A stretch of DNA of 6,207 bases, from positions 1 to 6,207 of the forward strand of contig JAFMBU010000099.1 in NCBI GenBank assembly GCA_017858295.1, read 5' to 3'. A model generated the notes under the pieces. That model did not search any database. It was not told the DNA's origin and saw only the letters and a program-made list of their open reading frames with translations. Of this stretch, positions 1-5,629 are shown piece by piece; the stretch's first letter is position 1, and each line of letters starts with the position of its first letter. Source of the DNA: Porticoccaceae bacterium (lineage in GTDB: Bacteria; Pseudomonadota; Gammaproteobacteria; Pseudomonadales; Porticoccaceae). A program made the translations under genes and the position numbers.

Positions 1-7
1 GAATTCC

Positions 8-87
8 TATTCCTACGCCGGCATAATCCGGATCAGGTTCAAAGGGTACTTCTCAGGCCACTAAAAACGGCCGCCCCTTAGGATAAC
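8..87 (-). promoter_or_regulatory. TPP (thi-box) riboswitch
   Basis: Read on the minus strand, this stretch has the conserved thiamine pyrophosphate aptamer. The 5' P1 strand TATCCTA (85-79) can pair with TAGGAATA (15-8). P2 begins GGGG (77-74) and closes with ACCC (47-44). P3 is a GGCC/GGCC stem (72-69 with 59-56), followed by the pyrimidine-sensing CTGAGA (56-51). Then come ACCTGATC (38-31) and the CCGG-ATTATG-CCGG element (31-18), leading into GCGTAGGAA. TPP aptamers bind TPP directly and shut off thiamine biosynthesis or transport genes, by early termination or by hiding the ribosome site. The expression platform and the controlled gene lie past the left edge. thiC is the usual partner in gammaproteobacteria, but that cannot be confirmed here. 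Confidence 0.95.
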
Positions 88-173
88 GCGAGCATCATAA
101 CACCAGGTTTAAGCAAGATATATTAGCTGTGGAACTTTTTTCTCTAGCAGCAGTAAAACCCACTTAGACTTGA

Positions 174-201
174 GATATATCATGCCTTGGGTATTTCACA
201 A
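174..201 (-). promoter_or_regulatory. possible promoter for the TPP-riboswitch transcript
   Basis: The 193-bp gap between the glycosylase stop and the riboswitch must hold the promoter of the thiamine transcript unless there is read-through. The best pair I see on the minus strand is TTGTGA (201-196) and TATATC (179-174) with a 16-bp spacer, each matching 4 of 6 consensus positions. A second -10-like TAATAT (125-120) lacks a good -35. I see no hairpin plus T-run terminator for the upstream gene and nothing else recognisable between 88 and 280. This is a weak candidate. Confidence 0.25.
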
Positions 202-280
202 GCAATGAAAACATTAAGCTTGCAGCGCTGAAAGACTAAACTCTTGAACTCCAAACTCGTCAATCCCAACTCCTTCAACT

Positions 281-952
281 CTAAACAGTAAAAGCAAGTA
301 TCCGACTAAGCTCACATAAGGATCGACCTGACTGCTCCCTAAGATCGGCAAACACCTGCTCCACCAGACGCAAATCTCGCTGCGCCGTAGGGCTGAATTT
401 TTTCATCAACCCCTGGTTGACCAGCGCATCGCTGACATCTTTGGTTAGCAGGAAGGTATCCTTGCCCATACTGCGCAACATCCCCGGTCCAGAGTTCCCC
501 CCCAGTCGCGACCCATTTTTTTTCAGCTCTAACCACAAGCCAACAATGTCATTCTCCGGCCAATCGGCAATAAATTTACCAAAGCTACCGTGACTATGCT
601 GTTTATCCAACACATACATTGCATTGTGGCGCACAGAGACAATTTTAGTGAAGTTCCGCACTATTCGCGTATCTTTTCCCAGTTCCTCAAGCTTCTCATC
701 ACTGTAGTGCGCGATAGCCAGGGGATTAAACTTGGAGAAGGCCTCCTCAAAGCCAGGCCACTTGTTGTCGATAACTCGCCAGACAAAGCCGGCGCGGAAC
801 ACACAGCGGGTCATCATCGACAAGTAGCGGTCGTCCCCTTGGGCCACAAGCTGCGCCGGGCTTTTCGGACGCGGCAAACTGGCCTCTAGGTGCGCGACAC
901 CACCGCGGTTTTTAGCGGCCAGTTGGTAGAGGCTTTTATAAGTTGTTTTCAC
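281..952 (-). CDS. Tag-family (DNA-3-methyladenine glycosylase I-like) protein
   Basis: Predicted cytoplasmic base-excision-repair glycosylase of the Adenine_glyco family (COG2818), 223 aa from the GTG start. The core resembles E. coli Tag: RAGFVW (Tag QAGLSW), then a helical block ending in KDTRIVRNFTKI (Tag DAGIIRHRGKI). The C-terminal ESGRxLxELSRILA pattern and the SRLGGNSGPGMLRSMGKD segment are, as I recall, typical of a widespread proteobacterial subfamily. The Tag zinc ligands are absent, and the position of Tag's catalytic Glu38 is a Cys (Cys50 in this numbering). An Asp in TKDV (Asp172), after the glycine-rich segment, sits where HhH-GPD glycosylases carry their catalytic Asp. Substrate range is therefore uncertain. 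The start was chosen because GTG has a proper Shine-Dalgarno, whereas an in-frame TTG six codons upstream has none. It lies 73 bp after the LysE-type gene and may share its transcript. No damage-response operator was recognised. Confidence 0.85.
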   Translation of the reverse strand: MKTTYKSLYQLAAKNRGGVAHLEASLPRPKSPAQLVAQGDDRYLSMMTRCVFRAGFVWRVIDNKWPGFEEAFSKFNPLAIAHYSDEKLEELGKDTRIVRNFTKIVSVRHNAMYVLDKQHSHGSFGKFIADWPENDIVGLWLELKKNGSRLGGNSGPGMLRSMGKDTFLLTKDVSDALVNQGLMKKFSPTAQRDLRLVEQVFADLREQSGRSLCELSRILAFTV

Positions 953-959
953 TTGAAAT

Positions 960-964
960 TCCTG
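960..964 (-). promoter_or_regulatory. Shine-Dalgarno that sets the glycosylase start
   Basis: Minus-strand CAGGA lies 7 nt before the GTG at 952-950. The longer in-frame start, TTG at 970-968, is preceded by an AT-rich stretch without any purine-rich match, and the SD itself would fall inside that longer reading. Starting at GTG gives MKTTYKSL, which fits the N-terminus I recall for this subfamily. Confidence 0.65.
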
Positions 965-1025
965 TAGCAATTAAATATTAATGAGCTTTGCACTCTGGCA
1001 GATCTTATGTAACTTGTACGAATAG

Positions 1026-1670
1026 TCAGGTGCTAAATGAAGCCATAAATTCAGTGATAAACCCAGCGACAATAAACAGCAATAGCAGAGCAAAAACCTT
1101 ATTTAGCCAAACGCCACTCTGTTGATAGCGTAATAGCGCACCTGGTCGAGACATAACCAGCGCTACCAGCATATACCAGAGCATATCGACGGTTCCGGCA
1201 ATCGCAGCCACAACTAACTTCACCCAGAGTTCAGTATCAACGCTGACAAACTGGCTAAACAACGCACTAAAGAAAAGAATGATTTTGGGATTAATCACCG
1301 CGATCAAAAAACCATCGGCGGCAGCAGCCCGCTTTGAAGCAGTTGCCTGCACTACTCTATCGGGGTTTGGAGACTGTTGATTGGGAGCGACAGTAAAGAA
1401 CAACTTTAGCGCCATCCAGACTAGGTAAAGACAGCCAGCTAATTGCAGCAGATTAAAGGCCGCAGTATAACGACTCAGCAGGACCACCAGACCCAGGGCT
1501 GTCAGCAGTGCAAATGCCCCTATAGCCAGCCCATGTGCAAGAGCGGAAATCATTCCAGCAAGACGCCCCTGATTCAGGGTTACACCAACAATCACGGCCA
1601 AACTCGGGCCGGGGGACATGGCGCCTAACAGGCAGGCCAGTGTCACCGAAAACCAAAATACAGCGTCCAT
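1026..1670 (-). CDS. LysE/RhtB-family amino acid exporter
   Basis: Inner-membrane protein of 214 aa, the usual length for LysE/RhtB exporters, which pump amino acids or related small molecules out of the cell. The family signature is near the N-terminus: GAMSPGPSLAVIVG (residues 16-29), then the NQGRLAGMISALAHGLA stretch (33-49). The second signature, INPKIILFFSALFSQF (126-141), begins the second half. Hydrophobic segments fall at about 5-28, 38-60, 68-93, 120-142, 148-172 and 188-210, fitting six helices, with a polar loop at 95-118 between the halves. The ATG is preceded by AAAGG with 5-nt spacing, a good ribosome site. The substrate cannot be told from sequence. The upstream region carries a strong palindrome, and a copy of its half-site ends only 11 bp above the start codon, so local transcriptional control is likely. 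The glycosylase gene follows on the same strand. Confidence 0.9.
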   Translation of the reverse strand: MDAVFWFSVTLACLLGAMSPGPSLAVIVGVTLNQGRLAGMISALAHGLAIGAFALLTALGLVVLLSRYTAAFNLLQLAGCLYLVWMALKLFFTVAPNQQSPNPDRVVQATASKRAAAADGFLIAVINPKIILFFSALFSQFVSVDTELWVKLVVAAIAGTVDMLWYMLVALVMSRPGALLRYQQSGVWLNKVFALLLLFIVAGFITEFMASFST

Positions 1671-1680
1671 AAATACCTTT

Positions 1681-1687
1681 GTATTAG
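1681..1687 (+). repeat. third GTATTAG half-site upstream of the LysE-type gene
   Basis: This 7-mer is identical to the right half of the palindrome at 1741-1760 and lies 10 bp above the exporter start codon, next to its ribosome site. It could be an auxiliary operator half-site. In AT-rich intergenic DNA a 7-mer can also recur by chance. Confidence 0.35.
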
Positions 1688-1740
1688 CGCGTAAAAAGGC
1701 TTTTATACAGGCTTAAGGCAATAAAGCAAATCGAAACATA

Positions 1741-1760
1741 ACTAATACTAAAGTATTAGT
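1741..1760. promoter_or_regulatory. 20-bp perfect palindrome, probable operator
   Basis: ACTAATACT (1741-1749), two A's, then AGTATTAGT (1752-1760) form a perfect inverted repeat with 9-bp arms and a 2-bp centre. The size and symmetry fit the binding site of a dimeric repressor or activator better than a terminator, since the arms are AT-rich and there is no T-run. It sits between the divergent LysE-type gene (start 1670) and the 61-aa ORF (start 1846). On the minus strand a TTGAAA (1779-1774) lies just upstream, with TACTTT (1756-1751), which overlaps the palindrome, at 17-bp spacing; the -10 match is poor. The regulator is not identified: no gene for it is adjacent except the XRE protein at 2145-2465, and nothing links the two. 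Confidence 0.55.
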
Positions 1761-1845
1761 ACCTATAGGGTATTTCAAAAATGAATGAAATTCACAAGAA
1801 TGCATCAGCCGCCGCACTTAAACCAAAAAATTAGCGAGATTTTAT

Positions 1846-2031
1846 ATGCCTTACGACAATTGGAAGACTGCCAACAGAACGCTGATTAGCGCAGATAGCC
1901 TTGAGACAAAGTTTGATGCTGGGCTTGAGGATTTTACAGCGCTGTTGAATTCCGTTGAAAATAGCAAGAACGGCGAGTTAATTGAGTTTTTGGATAGGGT
2001 CAGTGATGAAATTGTCACTGCGCGATCTTAA
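1846..2031 (+). CDS. small acidic hypothetical protein
   Basis: A 61-aa ORF and the only plus-strand gene I can support. I do not recognise it. It is hydrophilic and acidic, with no signal peptide or membrane segment, and looks mostly helical. The middle and C-terminal part is a run of acidic and hydrophobic positions (about residues 19-56, ETKFDAGLEDFTALL to LIEFLDRVSDEIV). No other long gene competes for this stretch and codon use looks ordinary, both in favour of a real gene. The ribosome site is poor, with only GCGAGA about 8 nt upstream. It is transcribed away from the LysE-type gene and toward the XRE regulator, sharing the palindrome-bearing intergenic region. It could also be a chance ORF. 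Confidence 0.45.
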   Translation: MPYDNWKTANRTLISADSLETKFDAGLEDFTALLNSVENSKNGELIEFLDRVSDEIVTARS

Positions 2032-2069
2032 ACAAGAGCGGCCGATGCGCGCAGAGAAGATAAGCCTGA

Positions 2070-2105
2070 CTACCTAAGGGGGGGCTCCAGAGAAGTTTTA
2101 GGTAG
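2070..2105. repeat. inverted repeat between convergent genes
   Basis: CTACCTAA (2070-2077) and TTAGGTAG (2098-2105) are perfect 8-bp arms around a 20-nt loop that begins with seven G's. It lies between the 61-aa ORF and the XRE gene, which point at each other, so it would sit in the 3' end of both transcripts. No T-run follows on either strand, so it is not a canonical intrinsic terminator. It could be an RNA-stabilising 3' hairpin or a protein site. Nothing else is recognisable in the 113-bp gap. Confidence 0.45.
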
Positions 2106-2144
2106 GCCTGCGACGGGACACTTCTATCTCACACCTGCAGGAGA

Positions 2145-2465
2145 TCAATCCTCTTTAAATTTTTCAGCGACCTGAGAAAACAATGCTTTGCGTTCAGCCT
2201 TAGACAGCCCCAGTATCCTATTGAATATATCTTCAATCACCTTCGGATCCTTCTTCGCCGATTTCTGAGACGACGAACTGCCATATAGGGACTCCAGAGG
2301 CACACCGAAATAGTTGGCGATACTAATCATTGAGTCACGCCGGGGATCTTGGGTGACCTGACTAAGAATGCGGTTAATTGTCGGCTGAGGAACTCCAGTG
2401 GCTCGCGAAAGCCCGCTCTGGGAAATACCCTCTTGCTTCATTAACCTTGCTAATTCTGTACTCAT
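2145..2465 (-). CDS. XRE-type helix-turn-helix regulator
   Basis: DNA-binding protein of 106 aa from the chosen start. The N-terminal domain (about residues 1-62) is a lambda-Cro/CI-like HTH. SQSGLSRATGV (15-25) is the first HTH helix and turn, PQPTINRILSQ (26-36) the recognition helix, and the DPRRDSMISIANYFGVPLESLYG block (40-62) the closing helices. A Ser/Lys-rich linker (63-72) leads to a charged C-terminal helical part (73-106) that resembles no catalytic or ligand domain I know. The chosen ATG has GAGAG 5 nt upstream. An in-frame ATG four codons earlier, at 2477, has no plausible ribosome site. No phage or toxin gene is adjacent, so its targets are unknown. An inverted repeat just above the start (2487-2529) suggests autoregulation. 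Confidence 0.85.
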   Translation of the reverse strand: MSTELARLMKQEGISQSGLSRATGVPQPTINRILSQVTQDPRRDSMISIANYFGVPLESLYGSSSSQKSAKKDPKVIEDIFNRILGLSKAERKALFSQVAEKFKED

Positions 2466-2486
2466 AGATTCTCTCATCCGACAATT

Positions 2487-2529
2487 ATGAACTGCTTTAC
2501 TATCCAGTTATGTATTATTTTTAGTTCAT
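2487..2529. promoter_or_regulatory. inverted repeat in the XRE promoter region
   Basis: ATGAACT (2487-2493) and AGTTCAT (2523-2529) are perfect 7-bp arms 29 bp apart, with a shorter AACTG/CAGTT pair (2490-2494, 2505-2509) overlapping the first arm. Both lie 22-64 bp above the chosen XRE start, where the promoter should be. A minus-strand TAATAC (2518-2513), a possible -10, lies between the arms, but I see no convincing -35. Arms flanking a -10 would suit repression by the encoded HTH protein. This is inference. Confidence 0.35.
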
Positions 2530-2580
2530 TTGTTGAAGTTTTTCCAATTTATTAATCCCACTAAAAAACCATCTTTCTAT

Positions 2581-3441
2581 TTACATATCAATAGCATGCA
2601 AAAGATCGGGCCTATCGGTAATGATACCGTCAACACCTAACTCAAGCAGTTCCAACATTTTTTCTGAATCATTAATTGTCCAAACATCTACGGCCAAATT
2701 AAGTTCGTTTGCGGCACTAATTAATGGTCTAGAAATCAGTGAGAGTCCATAGTATTTATCAGGCAGCTGTACCGAATAACCAGGGGCCTTATAAAGATGT
2801 CCAAGACCTAGCCAACTCAAAAGAACAAATATTCGGGCCTCCTCTTCGCCAAGGGAAGTAGGAACCTGTGGACACATCTGACGAAAATCCCGCAATACCG
2901 AAGAGTGAAAAGAACCCACTAGCACTTGGTGCTGCAACCCATAAGCCAACACCAGCTGACACAGCTGTACACCAGTCTCTGTGTCATCGGGCTTTAATTC
3001 AATTATGAATCGTTCATCGGGAAGGGCTGAAAAAAGTGATTCCAGAGTAGGGATCCGTATACCGGCGTCAGCTAACTTCAGTGGGTAGTCGCTCTCATGA
3101 AACCCCACGTTAAAGGCTTGCAACTCGGCCAAGGTTAGGTCGGCAATAAGGCCAACCCCATCTGTGGTCGCGTCAACGCTGGCGTCATGCCTGACAACCA
3201 CTACGTTATCAAAGGTTAAATGAACATCGAGCTCAATAATATCAGCGCCAACGGCCACGGCATTGAGCGCCCCCTCCAAGGTATTGCCCGGCAGTAGTTC
3301 GCGACCAGTGCCATGGGCAATATTGGCAACGCTTTGATTTTGGTAAAAAGGAATAGACGGCACTTGGCTGGAGGCGGGAAGCATAAGCAGCATTCCGTAC
3401 ACCAGCATTAGGCAACATAATATAGTTAAAGAAGTACGCAT
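2581..3441 (-). CDS. exported/anchored glycerophosphodiester phosphodiesterase
   Basis: GDPD-family TIM-barrel hydrolase, 286 aa, expected to split glycerophosphodiesters into glycerol-3-phosphate and an alcohol. Residues 3-25 are hydrophobic after a single Arg, so the protein is probably sent across the inner membrane by a signal peptide (possible cleavage near PASSQ) or held by it. Core residues are present: His43 (IAH), Glu70 and Asp72 (IIELDV), His85 (VVRHD), Glu148 (FIIELKPD), VWTIND (253-258) and the closing GVDGIITDRPDLL (269-281). Two changes stand out: the usual AHRG reads AHGT, losing the Arg, and the usual PENT reads PGNT. Spacing between them is normal, so a frameshift is unlikely. 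The ribosome site is weak (AGGG lies too far upstream), but a good sigma70-like promoter is present. The gene lies downstream of acs on the same strand with its own promoter. The substrate may differ from canonical GDPDs. Confidence 0.85.
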   Translation of the reverse strand: MRTSLTILCCLMLVYGMLLMLPASSQVPSIPFYQNQSVANIAHGTGRELLPGNTLEGALNAVAVGADIIELDVHLTFDNVVVVRHDASVDATTDGVGLIADLTLAELQAFNVGFHESDYPLKLADAGIRIPTLESLFSALPDERFIIELKPDDTETGVQLCQLVLAYGLQHQVLVGSFHSSVLRDFRQMCPQVPTSLGEEEARIFVLLSWLGLGHLYKAPGYSVQLPDKYYGLSLISRPLISAANELNLAVDVWTINDSEKMLELLELGVDGIITDRPDLLHAIDM

Positions 3442-3494
3442 AAGATTTATTGCACTACCCTGTTGCGCTGGCTTTAAGCGCTATACATAGTGAA

Positions 3495-3527
3495 TCCGAA
3501 AGAGAGCAGATCCCAATATCTTTCGGA
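3495..3527. repeat. 9-bp inverted repeat over the GDPD transcription start
   Basis: TCCGAAAGA (3495-3503) and TCTTTCGGA (3519-3527) are perfect 9-bp arms around a 15-nt loop. The repeat lies just downstream of the -10 of the GDPD promoter, so one arm covers the predicted start of transcription (about 3523). It could be an operator or, if transcribed, a hairpin at the extreme 5' end. For acs transcripts coming from upstream it could act as a 3' hairpin, but no T-run follows, so a terminator call is not supported. Confidence 0.5.
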
Positions 3528-3529
3528 AC

Positions 3530-3559
3530 AGTATAACTACGTATCTAAGGTTATATCAA
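3530..3559 (-). promoter_or_regulatory. sigma70-like promoter of the GDPD gene
   Basis: On the minus strand, TTGATA (3559-3554; 5 of 6 to TTGACA) and TATACT (3535-3530; 5 of 6 to TATAAT) are separated by 18 bp. The predicted start near 3523 gives a leader of about 80 nt before the ATG at 3441. This is the best promoter match in the window and argues that the GDPD gene is expressed independently of acs. Confidence 0.6.
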
Positions 3560-3614
3560 TATATCTTTACTACCAATCCAAAGTAGCCAAGTTATCATCA
3601 GCAGGAATTGGGGC

Positions 3615-5552
3615 TTAACGGTTTTTTCGATTGGAAATCAGCTCATCGACCACTGCAGGGTCAGCCAGCGTTGAGGTATCGCCCAAATTATCCAGCTCAT
3701 TGGCAGCGACTTTGCGCAAAATGCGCCGCATGATTTTACCAGAACGGGTCTTCGGCAGCCCTGGAGCCCACTGAATAATATCCGGCTTGGCAATTGGACC
3801 AATCTCTTTGACGCAGAGTGCAATCAATTCTAGACGCAGCTCTTCATTAAGTTCGATGCCATTCATCGGCGTGACATAACAGTAAATGCCCTGTCCTTTA
3901 ATATCATGGGGATAACCTACAACTGCGGCCTCTGCGATTTTCTCATGGAGTACCAAGGCACTCTCCACCTCAGCAGTACCCATGCGATGTCCTGAAATAT
4001 TTAGCACATCATCGACACGACCGGTAATCCAGTAGTAGCCATCCTCATCCCGCCGCGCGCCGTCACCGGTAAAGTAATAGCCAGCATAGGGTTTAAAGTA
4101 GGTTTCGATAAAGCGCTGATGATCGCCATAGATAGTGCGAATTTGGCTAGGCCAAGATGCTTTGATCATCAATAGCCCTTCACCTACACCATCAACTTCA
4201 CGATTCTCAGTATCCAGCAGCACTGGCTGCACGCCAAAAAACGGCCTTGTTGCAGAGCCGGGTTTGAGCGCTGTCGCACCGGGCAACGGCGTCAACATAT
4301 GGGCGCCGGTTTCGGTTTGCCACCAGGTATCGACAATCGGACAGCGGGATTCACCCACGACGCGGTGATACCAGTCCCAGGCCTCGGGATTAATCGGTTC
4401 ACCCACAGTGCCGAGCAATCTTAGCGAGCCTCGTGAACAGCTTTCAACATAACTATCGCCGCAGGCCATCAAGGCTCTAATAGCGGTTGGCGCAGTGTAA
4501 AACTGGTTGACCTGATGTTTGTCGATAACCTGCCAAAATCGCGAGGCATCCGGATAGGTTGGCACCCCCTCAAACATTAGTGTGATGGCACCATTACACA
4601 GTGGGCCATACAAAATATAACTGTGGCCAGTGACCCAGCCAACATCGGCAGTGCACCAAAACACATCGCCCTCTTTATAGTCGAAGGTGTATTTGTGGGT
4701 CATGGCAGCCATCAGCAGATAGCCGCCAGTGCTATGCACAACACCTTTAGGCTTGCCAGTTGAGCCCGAGGTATAGAGTATAAATAGAGGATCTTCGGCA
4801 TCCATTATCTCTGGCGCGCAGTCTCGAGTAACAGACTCCATGGACTCTTGGTACCAGATATCTCGGCTCTCCTGCCAATCTATGCTACCACCAGTGCGGC
4901 GTACCACCAGGCAGGTATGAACATCGGGACAGTGTTCCAACGCTTTGTCAGTATTGGCCTTAAGGGGAATAGGTTTACCCGCTCGCAACCCTTCATCGGC
5001 GGTAATCACTACCTGACAGTCGGAATCGAGAATACGGTCCTTGAGTGCATCAGGGGAAAAACCACCAAATACCACCGAGTGCACAGCACCAATTCGGGCA
5101 CAGGCAAGCATCGCATAGGCCGCCTCGGGAATCATTGGCATATAGATGCACACGCGGTCGCCTTTTTTGACCCCACGCTGACGCAGCACATTACCTAACC
5201 GAGAGACCTGTTCATGGAGTTCGGCGTAACTAATATGGGTATCATCCGAGGGGTCATCCCCCTCCCATATAATCGCAGTTTGATCCGCTCTATTCACTAG
5301 ATGCCGATCGATACAGTTGACCGCCACATTGAGCTTGCCACCCTCAAACCAAGCTGCCTGACCCTGCTCAATATCACTGCGGCAAACCGTTTCCCAAGGT
5401 TTGTCCCAGGTTAAAAACTGCGCCGCTTGATCGCCCCAAAACTGATCGGGATTATCCACCGACTGGCGATACATGGCCTCATAAGTGGCTTCATCAATCC
5501 ATGCTGAGTCGGACCATTGCTGGGGAACTGGGTAGGTTGGAAAATCTGACAT
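3615..5552 (-). CDS. acs: acetyl-CoA synthetase (AMP-forming)
   Basis: Cytoplasmic enzyme of 645 aa (E. coli Acs is about 652) that turns acetate, ATP and CoA into acetyl-CoA via acetyl-AMP. All ANL-superfamily motifs are intact: P-loop YTSGSTGKPKG (260-270), DVGWVTGHSY (303-312), GTVGEP (381-386), DTWWQTETG (408-416) with the tryptophan pair that shapes the small acetate pocket, YFTGDGARRDEDGYYWITGRVDD (493-515) with the ribose-binding Asp and hinge Asp, and NISGHRMGTAEVESAL (518-533). The C-terminal PKTRSGKIMRR (600-610) holds Lys606, equivalent to the Lys609 that is acetylated to switch off the enzyme in Salmonella. The CoA-contacting region reads EGLRAGKPIPLK (187-198). The ATG has GAGG about 10 nt upstream, inside a hairpin-forming leader. 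hexR lies directly upstream on the same strand with a 157-bp gap, tying acetate use to central carbon control. Confidence 0.97.
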   Translation of the reverse strand: MSDFPTYPVPQQWSDSAWIDEATYEAMYRQSVDNPDQFWGDQAAQFLTWDKPWETVCRSDIEQGQAAWFEGGKLNVAVNCIDRHLVNRADQTAIIWEGDDPSDDTHISYAELHEQVSRLGNVLRQRGVKKGDRVCIYMPMIPEAAYAMLACARIGAVHSVVFGGFSPDALKDRILDSDCQVVITADEGLRAGKPIPLKANTDKALEHCPDVHTCLVVRRTGGSIDWQESRDIWYQESMESVTRDCAPEIMDAEDPLFILYTSGSTGKPKGVVHSTGGYLLMAAMTHKYTFDYKEGDVFWCTADVGWVTGHSYILYGPLCNGAITLMFEGVPTYPDASRFWQVIDKHQVNQFYTAPTAIRALMACGDSYVESCSRGSLRLLGTVGEPINPEAWDWYHRVVGESRCPIVDTWWQTETGAHMLTPLPGATALKPGSATRPFFGVQPVLLDTENREVDGVGEGLLMIKASWPSQIRTIYGDHQRFIETYFKPYAGYYFTGDGARRDEDGYYWITGRVDDVLNISGHRMGTAEVESALVLHEKIAEAAVVGYPHDIKGQGIYCYVTPMNGIELNEELRLELIALCVKEIGPIAKPDIIQWAPGLPKTRSGKIMRRILRKVAANELDNLGDTSTLADPAVVDELISNRKNR

Positions 5553-5560
5553 TGGGCGAC

Positions 5561-5597
5561 AGCCTCACATAGTTTATTAGATTGCTAATATGAGGCT
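5561..5597 (-). promoter_or_regulatory. acs leader hairpin covering the Shine-Dalgarno
   Basis: In the acs mRNA direction, AGCCTCATATTAG (5597-5585) can pair with CTAATA (5580-5575) and TGAGGCT (5567-5561). The loop is the 4-nt CAAT, and a 7-nt bulge, AACTATG, splits the 3' arm. All 13 pairs are Watson-Crick. TGAGGCT contains the GAGG that serves as the acs ribosome site, 8 nt before the ATG, so the folded form should block translation. The bulge and stem also contain a start-stop pair (ATG TGA, 5570-5565). What would open it (protein, small RNA, temperature, ribosome) cannot be told. If transcription starts inside the first arm, the hairpin would not form. Confidence 0.55.
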
Positions 5598-5610
5598 TAG
5601 TCTAGTAGAA

Positions 5611-5620
5611 AGCAGCTGCT
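5611..5620. repeat. 10-bp perfect palindrome in the acs promoter region
   Basis: AGCAGCTGCT is a perfect 10-bp palindrome. It falls between a possible second acs promoter's -35 (TTGAGC, 5628-5623) and -10 (TAGACT, 5604-5599; 18-bp spacer, 4 of 6 matches each), a position where a bound protein would block RNA polymerase. It is short, so chance is quite possible. Confidence 0.3.
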
Positions 5621-5629
5621 GTGCTCAAG

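Noticed and set aside
1..6. EcoRI site at the first base
   Set aside because: It might mark a clone boundary, but another GAATTC occurs inside the window and it has no biological meaning here.
590..889. 99-codon plus-strand ORF
   Set aside because: It lies wholly antisense to the well-supported glycosylase gene, has no recognisable domain, and its sequence is explained by the opposite strand.
953..970. TTG start giving a 229-aa glycosylase
   Set aside because: No Shine-Dalgarno precedes it, while the GTG six codons later has CAGGA at 7-nt spacing and fits the subfamily N-terminus.
2070..2105. Integron attC site or intrinsic terminator
   Set aside because: No attC core boxes or integrase gene are visible, and no T-run follows the stem on either strand.
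1846..2465. 61-aa ORF plus XRE gene as a toxin-antitoxin pair
   Set aside because: The genes converge rather than form an operon, and the small protein shows no toxin fold or motif.
2608..2640. CGGTAATGATACCG inverted repeat
   Set aside because: It lies inside the conserved GDPD C-terminal coding motif (GIITDRPD), so codon content explains it adequately.
3280..3330. Frameshift explaining the AHGT...PGNT variant in the GDPD gene
   Set aside because: The distance between the two motifs equals the family's normal spacing and the frame is continuous through flanking conserved blocks.
3400..3441. Lipoprotein signal in the GDPD N-terminus (ILCC)
   Set aside because: The Cys is at residue 9, too close to the start, and the preceding residues do not make a lipobox.
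4848..5198. 116-codon plus-strand ORF
   Set aside because: It is antisense to conserved acs coding sequence and has no family resemblance.
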